Assembly (NCBI RefSeq): GCF_000283515.1
Contig: NC_015976.1
Location: 4,061,501 to 4,125,500 of the forward strand
Length of the DNA stretch: 64,000 nt
Direction: 5' to 3'
Origin: Sphingobium sp. SYK-6
GTDB taxonomy: Bacteria > Pseudomonadota > Alphaproteobacteria > Sphingomonadales > Sphingomonadaceae
Positions 52,787 through 61,181 of this stretch are shown here, in pieces (within the stretch, counting starts at the first letter, position 1; every line of letters begins with the position of its first letter). Position numbers and translations under genes: made by a program. The notes under the pieces were generated by a model, which worked only from the letters and a program-made list of their open reading frames with translations, searched no databases and was not told the DNA's origin.

Positions 52787-53320
52787 CTACTTCTGCGTTT
52801 CGTCCTTCTTCTTTCCGTCTTCCTTCTTGGGAGCCGGGGGCGGTGGCAGTTTGCATCCGCGACTGACCGCCAGCCCGCGCAGATAGCCGCGCCGGGCCAG
52901 CCCGGCATTGACGGCAGCGTCGAACCGGCGCTCCGCGGGCGCCGCGCCGCTCACTTCGCGCACCAGCCCGCGAAAGGGGATGAGCGAATTGACCACTGCC
53001 TCGCCGCCCGCCGCGGCGAGCTTGCCGAACTTGTCCTCATTCTCCTTGCTGTTCCCGCCGAAGTCGGGCCCGAGCACGTCGTTCAGCTCCGCGATCTGCG
53101 CGACGAGCGTCCGGCACCCCGAGCCCGGGGAGGCATAAGGCTGGGAGACGGCGCGCGTCAAAACCTCGGGGATCTCGGTCTTCTGGATTCCGACGTCGCG
53201 CACGGGCTGCGTGGCGATTTCCCCGGCCTTGTCGAGCGTCTTGTCCCCTTCCTTTTCCTGCGCGTCCGCCGCGCCGGCAAGCGTCAATGAAAGGAGGACG
53301 GTGAGGACTGCGCGCGCCAT
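52787..53320 (-). CDS. Exported protein of unknown function (paralogue 1)
   Basis: 177 aa from the ATG at 53320 (AGGGAGA upstream). Signal peptide 1-20 (ends GAADAQ). The mature part has LDKAGEIATQPVRDVGIQKTEIPEVLTRAVSQPYA, a Cys in GCRTLVAQIAELNDVLGPDF, and a hydrophobic segment VVNSLIPFRGLVREVSGA, ending in a Pro/Lys tail (PPPPAPKKEDGKKKD). It is clearly related to the next gene to the right (53439-53994): the core NSLIPFRGLVRE-[VI]-SGA and AGLARRGYLRGLA are shared. No named family recognised; probable periplasmic or inner-membrane-associated. Confidence 0.75.
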   Translation of the reverse strand: MARAVLTVLLSLTLAGAADAQEKEGDKTLDKAGEIATQPVRDVGIQKTEIPEVLTRAVSQPYASPGSGCRTLVAQIAELNDVLGPDFGGNSKENEDKFGKLAAAGGEAVVNSLIPFRGLVREVSGAAPAERRFDAAVNAGLARRGYLRGLAVSRGCKLPPPPAPKKEDGKKKDETQK

Positions 53321-53438
53321 GTGATTTTCTCCCTGTCGCATCAGAGCAACGGACCATCCGGGTAACTGATAGCCGTTGCTCTGGTTCCCTCGCGCGGATT
53401 CGCCATCCGCTGGCGGTGGACAAGGGCGCCCGTCGGCC

Positions 53439-53994
53439 TCATTCCGCCGCCGCCATGGCTGATGAGGCGCAGCTTTTCGCGGTGGCGAGACCCCGGAGAT
53501 AGCCACGCCGCGCAAGCCCGGCATTGATCGCCGCGGTGCGTCGCCGATCCGCTGGCCCCGCGCCCGAGATTTCCCGCACCAGACCCCGGAACGGGATGAG
53601 CGAATTGACAATCATTTCCCCGCCGGCATAGGCAAGCTGCTCGACCTTGTCCTCATCGCTCTTGTCCTCGACGTCGAAATCGGGACCGAGCGCCTGATTG
53701 AGGCGAGCCAGCTCGTAATTGAGCCAGCGGCAATCCTGGCGACGCGGCACGGCATAGGGCTTCTTGACAGCCTCCTGGAGGACCGGCGGCACCTTGCGTT
53801 TGCTGATGCCGACATCCCGCGCGGGCTGGCTCGCGATGCGCCCCGCCTTCTCCAGTTCTTCTTCCTTGGGCGCCTGCGCGGACGGGCATGGTGGCGGGCA
53901 GCAGCAGGCCGGCCAGAACGGCACACAGGGGCGCGAGGGTCCGCCTCTGCGGCCCACGCGCCTTCTCCCGCACTCTGAACAGCTTGCGGCCCAT
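53439..53994 (-). pseudogene. Paralogue 2 of the exported protein, frameshifted in the signal peptide
   Basis: The signal peptide (LAPLCAVLAGLLLPATMP) is read from the ATG at 53994 in one frame, while the mature part (SAQAPKEEELEKAGRIASQPARDVGISKRKVPPVLQEAVKKPYA to AGLARRGYLRGLA) is in the next. Removing one C from the CCC at 53884-53886 would join them as ...PATMPSAQAPKEEE. The rest of the frame is intact and similar to paralogue 1, so the break is recent or a sequencing error. If real, the protein lacks its export signal; the only alternative start (GTG at 53957) gives a Cys/Pro-rich leader that does not look like a signal peptide. Confidence 0.7.
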
Positions 53995-54081
53995 GCCTGC
54001 CTTTCCCTATAGGAGCGCGATTTCGCTCCACTGACGGCCTCTTCCCCCCGGATCGCGCCACCCTACATCATCGGACAGCCC

Positions 54082-55662
54082 ATGACGATTCCGTCCCGCC
54101 GCACTTTCGCGATCATTTCCCACCCCGACGCGGGCAAGACCACGCTGACCGAGAAGCTGCTCCTTGCGGGCGGCGCGATCCATCTCGCCGGCGAGGTGAA
54201 GGCGCGCGGCGCCAACCGCCGTGCGCGATCCGACTGGATGAAGATCGAGCAGCAGCGGGGTATTTCCGTCACCAGCTCCGTGATGACGTTCGAGCGGCCG
54301 GATGCCGACGGCAATGTGATCACTTTCAACCTGCTCGACACGCCGGGCCACGAGGATTTCTCGGAGGATACCTATCGCACGCTGACGGCCGTGGATTCCG
54401 CCGTGATGGTGATCGATGCCGCCAAGGGCATCGAGCCTCAGACGCGCAAGCTTTTCGAAGTCTGTCGCCTGCGTTCGGTGCCGATCATCACCTTCATCAA
54501 CAAGGTCGATCGCGAAGGCCGCGATCCGTTCGGGCTGCTGGACGAAGTCGCCGACGCTCTCGCGCTGGATGTCTGCCCGATGAGCTGGCCGGTCGGGATG
54601 GGCGGCGCATTCGAAGGGATTTTCGACTTCGCGACCAATCGGCTGATGCAGCCCTCGGGGCCGAGCAAGGAATTCCAGGGCGCGGTTCATCAGCTTGACG
54701 GGCTCGACGATGCGGCACTGGAGCAGCATCTTTCCAAGGATGGGCTGGCGCAGTTGCGCGAGGAAGCCGAGCTTGCCCGCGGCGGCTATGCGTCCTTCGA
54801 CCTGCAGGCCTATCTCCATGGCGATCTGACGCCGGTCTATTTCGGCTCCGCACTCAAGAATTTCGGCGTGGCCGAGCTGATCGCCGCTCTGTCCGCTTAT
54901 GCGCCTTCGCCCCGCGCCCAGCCCGCCGAGCCGGCACCGATCGATCCCGGAAACGATGAAGTGACCGGCTTCATCTTCAAGGTGCAGGCCAATATGGATC
55001 CGCAGCACCGGGACCGGATCGCCTTCATGCGGCTATGCTCCGGCAAGTTCCGGCGGGGCATGAAGCTGACGCCGAGCGGCAGCGGCAAGCCGATCGCGGT
55101 GCATTCGCCCATCCTGTTCTTCGCGCAGGATCGCGAGATCGCGGACGAGGCCTTCCCCGGCGACATCATCGGCATTCCCAACCACGGCACCTTGCGGGTC
55201 GGCGACACGCTTTCGGAGAAGGCGGGAGTCCGCTTCACCGGATTGCCCAATTTCGCGCCCGAAATTCTCCGGCGCATCACGCTCAAGGACCCGACCAAGA
55301 CCAAGCAGCTGCGCAAGGCGCTCGATGACCTGAGCGAGGAAGGCGTGATCCAGGTCTTCTATCCCGAGATCGGCAGCCAGTGGATCATCGGCGTGGTCGG
55401 CCAGTTGCAGCTCGACGTGCTCATCAGCCGCCTGGAGGCCGAATATAAGGTGGGCGCTGCCCTCGAACCGGCGCCGTTCGAGACCGCACGCTGGCTGTCC
55501 GGCGAGGGCCGCATGCTGGAGGATTTCGCCGGCGTCAATCGCTCCAGCATGGCGAAGGACAGGGACGGGAACCCGGTTTTTCTGGCCCGCTCAGCCTGGG
55601 ATGTCGGATATCAGTCGGAGCGGCATCCCGAAATCAAGTTCAGCGCGACCCGGGAACGATAA
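54082..55662 (+). CDS. prfC: Peptide chain release factor 3
   Basis: 526 aa. Translational GTPase: G1 SHPDAGKTT (14-22), G2 region RGISVTSSV, G3 DTPGHEDFSEDTYR, G4 NKVD. The RF3-specific features FSEDTYRTLTAVDSAVMVIDAAKGIE and RLSGPSKEF-type insert, then domain II and a C-terminal domain ending VKFSATRER-like, separate it from EF-G. It recycles RF1/RF2 after termination. A single-gene unit. Confidence 0.95.
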   Translation: MTIPSRRTFAIISHPDAGKTTLTEKLLLAGGAIHLAGEVKARGANRRARSDWMKIEQQRGISVTSSVMTFERPDADGNVITFNLLDTPGHEDFSEDTYRTLTAVDSAVMVIDAAKGIEPQTRKLFEVCRLRSVPIITFINKVDREGRDPFGLLDEVADALALDVCPMSWPVGMGGAFEGIFDFATNRLMQPSGPSKEFQGAVHQLDGLDDAALEQHLSKDGLAQLREEAELARGGYASFDLQAYLHGDLTPVYFGSALKNFGVAELIAALSAYAPSPRAQPAEPAPIDPGNDEVTGFIFKVQANMDPQHRDRIAFMRLCSGKFRRGMKLTPSGSGKPIAVHSPILFFAQDREIADEAFPGDIIGIPNHGTLRVGDTLSEKAGVRFTGLPNFAPEILRRITLKDPTKTKQLRKALDDLSEEGVIQVFYPEIGSQWIIGVVGQLQLDVLISRLEAEYKVGAALEPAPFETARWLSGEGRMLEDFAGVNRSSMAKDRDGNPVFLARSAWDVGYQSERHPEIKFSATRER

Positions 55663-55667
55663 GGGGC

Positions 55668-56087
55668 TCAGCCCGCCTCGCTCTTGACGAGCTTGAGGTC
55701 GGCCGCCTGTGCGCTGCCCTTGTGGCTCATCCTGCCGTCGATCTGCCCACCCGTGGCGATACTGATGATCTCGTACGTCACGTCGCCAGTGATCCGGGCG
55801 CTGGCCTCCAGGATCAGCTCGTCCACGGTGACAGCGCCTTCGATCAGGCCGGCGATGCGCGCGCTTTTCGCGGTCACATGGCCGGTGATGCGGCTGTCGG
55901 CTCCCTGTACGAGCTGCGTGCAACTGATGTCGCCTTCGACCTTGCCGTCGATGTGGAGGTCCACGGTCGCCTCGATATTCCCGCTGATGACGACATCGCC
56001 GCCGATGATCGAGAAGGGTGTGTGCTTAGCCCCGGTCGCTGCGGTCATGGACACGCCGCTTTGCTGTCTGCTGGACTTCGAGAACAT
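55668..56087 (-). CDS. Bactofilin
   Basis: 139 aa. DUF583 beta-helix core (about 25-125): FSIIGGDVVISGNIEATVDLHIDGKVEGDISC, then RITGHVTAKSARIAGLIEGAVTVDELILEASARITGDV and IDGRMSHKG. Bactofilins polymerise without nucleotide into filaments and direct local cell-wall synthesis. The start (ATG 56087, GGAGG nine bases upstream) overlaps the M23 peptidase gene by 62 bp, so the two are made together and likely act together. Confidence 0.92.
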   Translation of the reverse strand: MFSKSSRQQSGVSMTAATGAKHTPFSIIGGDVVISGNIEATVDLHIDGKVEGDISCTQLVQGADSRITGHVTAKSARIAGLIEGAVTVDELILEASARITGDVTYEIISIATGGQIDGRMSHKGSAQAADLKLVKSEAG

Positions 56088-57201
56088 CCTGCCGTGCCTC
56101 CAGAAAGGGACGCGGGTTCACTGCCGCGCCGTTCACCCGCACTTCGAAGTGGAGATGCGATCCTGTCGAACGGCCGGTCGAGCCCATGCGGCCGATCTTC
56201 TGTCCGCGGCCAATCGTCTGCCCCACTTTCACGTCATAGCCGGAGAGATGGGCATAACGTGTCATCAGGCCCTTCCCGTGATCGATCTCGATCGTGTTGC
56301 CATAGCCTTGCTGAACGCCGACATGGCTGATCTTACCCGGCGCCGCGGCGAGGATGGCCTGGCCGTGGGGACCACGGAAATCGATGCCGGCATGAAATGC
56401 CAGCATGCCGTTGAACGGGTCACGCCGATAGCCATAGGAGCTGGACTGCATGGGCGCCGCGGTCGGGCGGCCGGAGGGAATGGCCGCGAGCGTCGTTTCC
56501 AGCGCATTGAGGCGCGTCAGCAAAACCGCCAGATCGCGCAATTCCGGGGCGAAGTCGAACGACCGGGCAGCGGGGACGAAGGGGCCGCCCTGGCCGCTGG
56601 GCATCCTGCCGAGCGCGGCGGGATTGAGACCAAAGCTGCGTATGGCCTTTTCCACGCGGGCAAGGCGGGCTTCCGCTGCGGTGGCAAGGCTGGTCTCAAG
56701 CGCGCGCTGACGTTCGAGCAGGGCCTGCATGCGGGCTGTTTCGGGCGACACGCTGCTCAGGGGTTTGCCGGACGCGGCGGCGGGGCCATTGCCGGTTCCG
56801 CCTGCTGCAGCACCCTCCACGCCTTCCGGCGCGACACGCAGGTCGACTCGCTGGAGAACCTGCTCAAGCGCCTCCTGGCGCTGTTCGATATCATGCGCGA
56901 TTTCGCTGACGGACCGCTTGTAGGCGTCCACCTGTGCCTCGCGAGAACTGAGCGCGGCCCGGTCGCGGGCGAGATCGCTCCGTTCCCACCACATGGCGGC
57001 CTGGCTCCAGAGCATCGCGAACGTGCCGATGGTCCAGAGCAGCACAACGAAAGCCGCCACGGCGGCCGCCATCCACTGAATGCGCGTTGAAATCCGAAGG
57101 AATCGCACCTGCCCGCCAGTGCGCAGGAAAATCTCTCGCTCTGGTGCGAGAGATTGCAGGAACGCGATCACCCCTCCGGGAGTTATGTTGTTCGATGCCA
57201 C
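56026..57201 (-). CDS. M23-family (LytM) peptidase, membrane-anchored
   Basis: 391 aa. One membrane segment (about 43-66, WMAAAVAAFVVLLWTIGTFAML), a coiled-coil region (about 75-180, many Arg/Glu/Gln with QRQEALEQVLQRV and RALETSLATAAEARLARVEKAI), then a C-terminal LytM domain with metal ligands in FHAGIDF and HLHFEV and the GRGQKIGRMGSTGRSTG loop. It would cut peptide cross-bridges in murein. Pairs of M23 peptidase and bactofilin set cell shape in several bacteria; overlap with the bactofilin gene supports that here. Confidence 0.92.
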   Translation of the reverse strand: MASNNITPGGVIAFLQSLAPEREIFLRTGGQVRFLRISTRIQWMAAAVAAFVVLLWTIGTFAMLWSQAAMWWERSDLARDRAALSSREAQVDAYKRSVSEIAHDIEQRQEALEQVLQRVDLRVAPEGVEGAAAGGTGNGPAAASGKPLSSVSPETARMQALLERQRALETSLATAAEARLARVEKAIRSFGLNPAALGRMPSGQGGPFVPAARSFDFAPELRDLAVLLTRLNALETTLAAIPSGRPTAAPMQSSSYGYRRDPFNGMLAFHAGIDFRGPHGQAILAAAPGKISHVGVQQGYGNTIEIDHGKGLMTRYAHLSGYDVKVGQTIGRGQKIGRMGSTGRSTGSHLHFEVRVNGAAVNPRPFLEARQDVLEVQQTAKRRVHDRSDRG

Positions 57202-57539
57202 CCGATTGCTCTGTTATATATCATTTGATCAGAGGCGCTGGCGCTACCAGAGGACGCCTCTCCCGGCGAATCGTCCACCCCTCGGCCGCGACGAGTCGAA
57301 GGCAAGGCAAGGTGAACCGAGACAGATAGGCGCCGCGGACCCGAAATGAAGGGCCTGCGCGCCCGCGACTCGCCGGCAACCTGGTGCTGGGGCGGTCCTT
57401 CTGCGCGCCCTGCCGCCTTTCACTTTTTTCGCTGGAGAGGACTTGGCGCAGGATCGATGAAGGGGCGTTGCCACAGCAATTTTGCGCGGCTATAGGCCAT
57501 CCCTCGCCATGTGGGGACGCCACTCCCCCGGCGCTGCGC
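57202..57539. other. Intergenic stretch before tRNA-Ser(GCT)
   Basis: About 340 bp between the M23 peptidase start and the tRNA. It has an AT-rich patch (TATATATC at about 57213) that could be the promoter of the peptidase gene. The open frames here are short and show no family features. No other feature seen. Confidence 0.5.
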
Positions 57540-57631
57540 GGAGACGTGGGTGAGTGGCTGAAACCAGCGGTTTGCTAAACCGTCGTAGCCTTAAGGGGCT
57601 ACCGAGGGTTCGAATCCCTCCGTCTCCGCCA
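57540..57631 (+). tRNA. tRNA-Ser (anticodon GCT)
   Basis: 92 nt with encoded CCA. Acceptor GGAGACG / CGTCTCC, anticodon stem GCGGT/ACCGT around TTGCTAA (anticodon GCT), long variable arm (GTAGCC...GGCTAC), T loop GGTTCGAATCC. Followed by TTTTT at 57633-57637. Confidence 0.96.
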
Positions 57632-57742
57632 CTTTTTCCGTCTCCGTCACCATTTTCCGGCTTCGCTATCCGCCAGAACGGTCAGGCATAGAGTTGCCGA
57701 GCCGGCCTGATCGTTCCTCGAATCAGCGCCGCCTTCCTGGCC

Positions 57743-58450
57743 TCACGCCGAGAACGGGCGGGCCAGCGTGCGGCACCATGTGCCGAAAGAAGCTTCGCTG
57801 GCGAGCAGGCTGAGCGCGGCCAGCGCAATCATGGCGGCGCCGAGCCAGCGTTCCCCGCGATGGGCGCGCAGGGCCGATTGCAGGCGGCCGAAACCGAGGC
57901 CGGCGGCGATGAGAGCGGGCAAGGTGCCGAGACCGAAGCCGAGCATGACGAGCGCTCCGCCAGCGGCACTGCCGGCGAACAGTGCGAAGAGCAGCGCGCC
58001 GTAGACCATGCCGCAGGGCAGTAGCCCCCAGGCGAGGCCACCGGCAAAGCGGCGCGCGGGGACTGGCATGTGCAGCAATGCCCGCGCCATCAGGCGACGC
58101 GGCGCGAAGCCATGGCCGAGCAAGGCCGGCGCCGGCGCCATCCCGGCCGTCACCAGACCCATCCAGCCGAGCGAAACGGCGGCGGCCCAGCGCAGCAGAT
58201 GATGCCCCGCCGCGGCATCCACCTGCCCTGCTGCAAGGCCGCCCGCCGCACCCGCGAGGGCACCGAGCAAGGCATAGCTCAGGATGCGGCCGCCATGGAG
58301 CAAGGCCTGCGCGCGCATGTCCGCCGCTGGCGTGGTACAACCGCCGGCATAGCCGAACATCAAGGAGATGCCGCCGCACATGCCAATGCAGTGTAGGCTG
58401 GAAGCGAGGCCGAGCGCGACACCCCCGAGAAGGCTGAACGAGGAGGCCAT
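57743..58450 (-). CDS. SafE/TauE-like (COG2836) membrane protein of the cbb3 region
   Basis: 235 aa from the ATG at 58450. Six membrane segments. The N-terminal motif SSLHCIGMCGGIS (about 18-30, with C-x-x-x-C) and the second-half motif GLLPCGMVYGALLFAL are typical of the COG2836 proteins found next to cco assembly genes and linked to copper or thiol-metal handling. Its place after hemN and the cco genes fits a role in oxidase copper supply; this is inferred. Confidence 0.87.
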   Translation of the reverse strand: MASSFSLLGGVALGLASSLHCIGMCGGISLMFGYAGGCTTPAADMRAQALLHGGRILSYALLGALAGAAGGLAAGQVDAAAGHHLLRWAAAVSLGWMGLVTAGMAPAPALLGHGFAPRRLMARALLHMPVPARRFAGGLAWGLLPCGMVYGALLFALFAGSAAGGALVMLGFGLGTLPALIAAGLGFGRLQSALRAHRGERWLGAAMIALAALSLLASEASFGTWCRTLARPFSA

Positions 58451-58536
58451 CAGGTCTTCCGCGACCGGACGCCGCACCTCGCCCGGCGAGCATATGGCGT
58501 CATGGTGAGGCGTGGGTCGCTGGTCATCGCCCCGGC

Positions 58537-59859
58537 CTAGATGGCTGTACTGAAACGCTGCGGCTGCTGCGTACGCCAGCGGTCGAACAGCACAGCGATG
58601 ACGCGGCCATAGGGCCGGCCCTCCTCCGTGATGCGCAACTGCTCCCCCTCCAGCGAAGCGAGGCCGCGCTCGAGGAAGGGCGCGAGGCCCTGGCCGATCG
58701 TGGCATCGCCGAGAAAGGCGCCGACATTCGCCGCGCGGCCGCAGAGCAGGTCCGCGATGATGGCAGCGCGGCGCTGGTCCTCCCGATCCCGCGCGACGCC
58801 GCGCTCGCCGGTGAGCAGGCCGGCGAGCGCGCCCATGCGATAGCGCCCGCTGTTCTTCTCGTTCTGCACGAGCAGGTCGGGGAACTCGCTGATCGCGGTG
58901 GCGCCAAGCCCGATGAGAATGCGCGCCTGATCGTCCGTGAAGCCCTGGAAATTGCGCCGCACCCGCCCTTCGCGCGCGGCGAGGGCCAGCGGATCGTGTG
59001 GCAGGGCGAAATGATCGAAGCCCACGGCGACATAACCGGCGGCGACCAGCCGGTCGTGCCCCAGCGCGGCCATGGCGAAGCGCTCGGCCTGGTCGGGGAG
59101 ATTGTCCGCGCGGATGCGGCGCTGGCGCGGCAGCAGATGCGGCACATGGGCATAGCCGAACAGCGCGATCCGCTCCGGCGCGAGGGCGAGTGTCTCGTCC
59201 AGCGTGGCGGAGAGATGCGCGCGATCCTGTCCCGGCAGGCCATACATGAGATCAAAATTGATCGAGCTGACGCCCTGGGCGCGCAACGCCGCGACCGTCT
59301 CCACGATCATCTCGCGCGGCTGGACGCGGCCGATCGCTTCCTGGATCGCCGTATCGAAAGTCTGGACGCCGAGGCTGGCGCGCGTCACGCCGGCACGGCC
59401 GAGCACGGCGAACCAGTCCGCGCTGGTCGTGCGCGGATCGAGCTCAATCGAGATGTCCGCGCCTTCCGCGTCGAAAGCCCGGCGCATCGTGGCCAGCAGG
59501 CGCATGAACTGATCCGGGCTGAGCGCATTGGGACTGCCGCCGCCAAAGGCGATGCGGCCGACCTTCCCCCGCCCGCCCAGCCGGCCCGCGACCGTCTCCA
59601 CCTCGGCGCACAGCGCATCGAGATAAGCGGTCAGCCGCTGAGCGCGATTGGCCCGGCCGGTGTTGCAGCCGCAATACCAGCAGATCTCCTCGCAGAAGGG
59701 GATATGCGCATAAAGGGAAACAGGCTCGTCCGGCGCAATGCGCGCGAGCGCGGCCTCCTGTTGGGCGGATCCGACGGCGGCCGAGAACTCGGCGGCGGTC
59801 GGATAGCTGGTGTAACGCGGCACGGGCCGCGCCAGCAGATCGGGATGGCAGCTCCACAT
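58537..59859 (-). CDS. hemN: Oxygen-independent coproporphyrinogen III oxidase
   Basis: 440 aa from the ATG at 59859; an in-frame GTG at 59868 would add three residues. Radical SAM enzyme: cluster motif C-E-E-I-C-W-Y-C-G-C (about 53-62), GGGSPNAL, and the C-terminal HemN extension with GFTDDQARILIGLGATAISEF. It decarboxylates coproporphyrinogen III for haem synthesis without oxygen. An FNR-like box is centred about 42 bp upstream, so the transcript may start at or next to the start codon. Confidence 0.93.
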   Translation of the reverse strand: MWSCHPDLLARPVPRYTSYPTAAEFSAAVGSAQQEAALARIAPDEPVSLYAHIPFCEEICWYCGCNTGRANRAQRLTAYLDALCAEVETVAGRLGGRGKVGRIAFGGGSPNALSPDQFMRLLATMRRAFDAEGADISIELDPRTTSADWFAVLGRAGVTRASLGVQTFDTAIQEAIGRVQPREMIVETVAALRAQGVSSINFDLMYGLPGQDRAHLSATLDETLALAPERIALFGYAHVPHLLPRQRRIRADNLPDQAERFAMAALGHDRLVAAGYVAVGFDHFALPHDPLALAAREGRVRRNFQGFTDDQARILIGLGATAISEFPDLLVQNEKNSGRYRMGALAGLLTGERGVARDREDQRRAAIIADLLCGRAANVGAFLGDATIGQGLAPFLERGLASLEGEQLRITEEGRPYGRVIAVLFDRWRTQQPQRFSTAI

Positions 59860-59894
59860 GGACGGCACGCTAGCCGCTGCGCACCGCTGGTTCC

Positions 59895-59908
59895 TTGCGC
59901 TCGATCAA
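59895..59908. promoter_or_regulatory. FNR/FixK-like box between hemN and ompW
   Basis: TTGCG-CTCG-ATCAA, one half-site perfect and the other partly matched to TTGAT-N4-ATCAA. It lies in the divergent hemN/ompW region, centred about 42 bp from the hemN start codon and 94 bp from the ompW start. Both genes are classic FNR targets in other proteobacteria. Confidence 0.55.
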
Positions 59909-59995
59909 AGCGCGGCTTGCCTCCCGTCAAGGCTCCGGCCGGCCGCGTGGCCTAGGGCTGCGGCCATCGTTCAGGGAAAGAAAGGAACGAGAACC

Positions 59996-60682
59996 ATGAA
60001 AGCAAGATTTCTCACCTGCGCCGCCGGCGCCCTCGCTCTGGTGATGCCGATGGCCGCGCAGGCGGGCACCCCGGACGGCAAGCTGCAGGTCAAGGTGCTT
60101 GGCACCGCGGTATTGCCGAACGGCGAAATCGACGAGATCCGCTCGGCAAGCGTGGCTCTGCCCGCCGGCACCGACACCAAGGCCAGCGACAATTATGTGC
60201 CGACCGTGGCCATCGAATATTTCGTCACGCCGTCCATCTCCGTCGAGACGATCTGCTGCACCACGGCGCACCATGTCGACGGTTCCGGCGCGATCGCCGG
60301 GGTGGACAAGTTGCTCGACGACATTCTCATCGTGCCCGCGACCTTCACGCTGAAATATCACCTGACCGGTCTCGGTGCGGTGAAGCCCTATATCGGTGCC
60401 GGTCCCAGCTACTTCCTGGTGCTCGATTCCAAGGTGGGCAGTGGCGGCGTGGCGGCCCTCGGGGCGGACAGCGGCAAGCTGAAGAGCAAGTTCGGCGCCG
60501 CGGTCCAGGCCGGCGTGGACATCGCGATTGGCGATCAGGGCTTCGGCCTGACGGTGGATGCCAAGCGCTATTTCATGAAGCCGATCGCGGCTTTCTACAA
60601 TGCGTCGGGCGCCACGATCCTCGAGACCCGGCACAAGCTCGACCCGTGGGTCGTGAGCGCGGGTATTTCCTACCGCTTCTGA
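59996..60682 (+). CDS. ompW: OmpW-family outer membrane protein
   Basis: 228 aa from the ATG at 59996 (AAAGGAACG upstream). Signal peptide 1-23 (ends MAAQAG). Eight-stranded beta-barrel of the OmpW type: VPTVAIEYFVTPSISVETICCTTAHHV, LPATFTLKYHL-type strand, VKPYIGAGPSYFLVL, and LDPWVVSAGISYRF ending in Phe. It forms a narrow hydrophobic channel. Divergent from hemN and next to the cco assembly genes, with a strong terminator downstream. Confidence 0.9.
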   Translation: MKARFLTCAAGALALVMPMAAQAGTPDGKLQVKVLGTAVLPNGEIDEIRSASVALPAGTDTKASDNYVPTVAIEYFVTPSISVETICCTTAHHVDGSGAIAGVDKLLDDILIVPATFTLKYHLTGLGAVKPYIGAGPSYFLVLDSKVGSGGVAALGADSGKLKSKFGAAVQAGVDIAIGDQGFGLTVDAKRYFMKPIAAFYNASGATILETRHKLDPWVVSAGISYRF

Positions 60683-60709
60683 TCTGATCCCCAACCGGGT
60701 CGCGGCAAC

Positions 60710-60751
60710 AGCGCGGGCCCTCCGCAATGGAGGGACCCGCGCTTTGCTTTT
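60710..60751 (+). terminator. Rho-independent terminator after ompW
   Basis: Stem AGCGCGGG..CTCC / GGAG..CCCGCGCT with a short loop, then TTTGCTTTT. Confidence 0.8.
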
Positions 60752-61025
60752 GCAGCGAGGGCACGGGAGCGATGCGGTCCGGGCCTGTTGCTCCATGCCA
60801 CTTACACGCGGGCAAAGCCTCAGCTTGTTGCGCGAGAGGACCGTTAACGATGTCGAGCATGGCTTGAGGGGCTGTCGATGAGCCGCACCATTGTCGTCCG
60901 GTCTCCGCAGGCCATCATCGGAGGCGCTATCCGCCCTCTCCAGGCGAGCGGCTGGTCCTTCCCGAACGGGTGCGAGCATGAAAAAGCGATCAGGCCTGGA
61001 TCACTGCCGGGCAGGCATCCCGCCC

Positions 61026-61181
61026 TCAGGTCGCCGGGCTGTCGTCATCCTCGATGAGGATACGCATGGCGGCGCCGTCCGGATCGTCGAACTGCCCGGC
61101 CCGCAGTGACCAGAGGAAAGCCACGAGCCCGGTCAGGCCGAGCAGCAGCGCGACGGGGATGAGGAACAGGAGACCGTTCAT
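61026..61181 (-). CDS. ccoS: cbb3-type cytochrome oxidase assembly protein CcoS
   Basis: 51 aa, MNGLLFLIPVALLLGLTGLV, then AFLWSLRAGQFDDPDGAAMR and an acidic end (IEDDDSPAT). One membrane helix and the family motif F-L-W-S-x-R-x-G-Q-F-D-D-x-x-G-A-A-x-R-I-L are intact. CcoS is needed for haem insertion in the cbb3 oxidase. It overlaps the ccoI stop by 4 bp and closes the ccoGHIS unit. It is easily missed because of its size. Confidence 0.93.
   Translation of the reverse strand: MNGLLFLIPVALLLGLTGLVAFLWSLRAGQFDDPDGAAMRILIEDDDSPAT

Noticed and set aside
60878..61109. Plus-strand open frames opposite ccoS
   Set aside because: They are the complement of ccoS, which has a full family motif and 4-bp coupling to ccoI.
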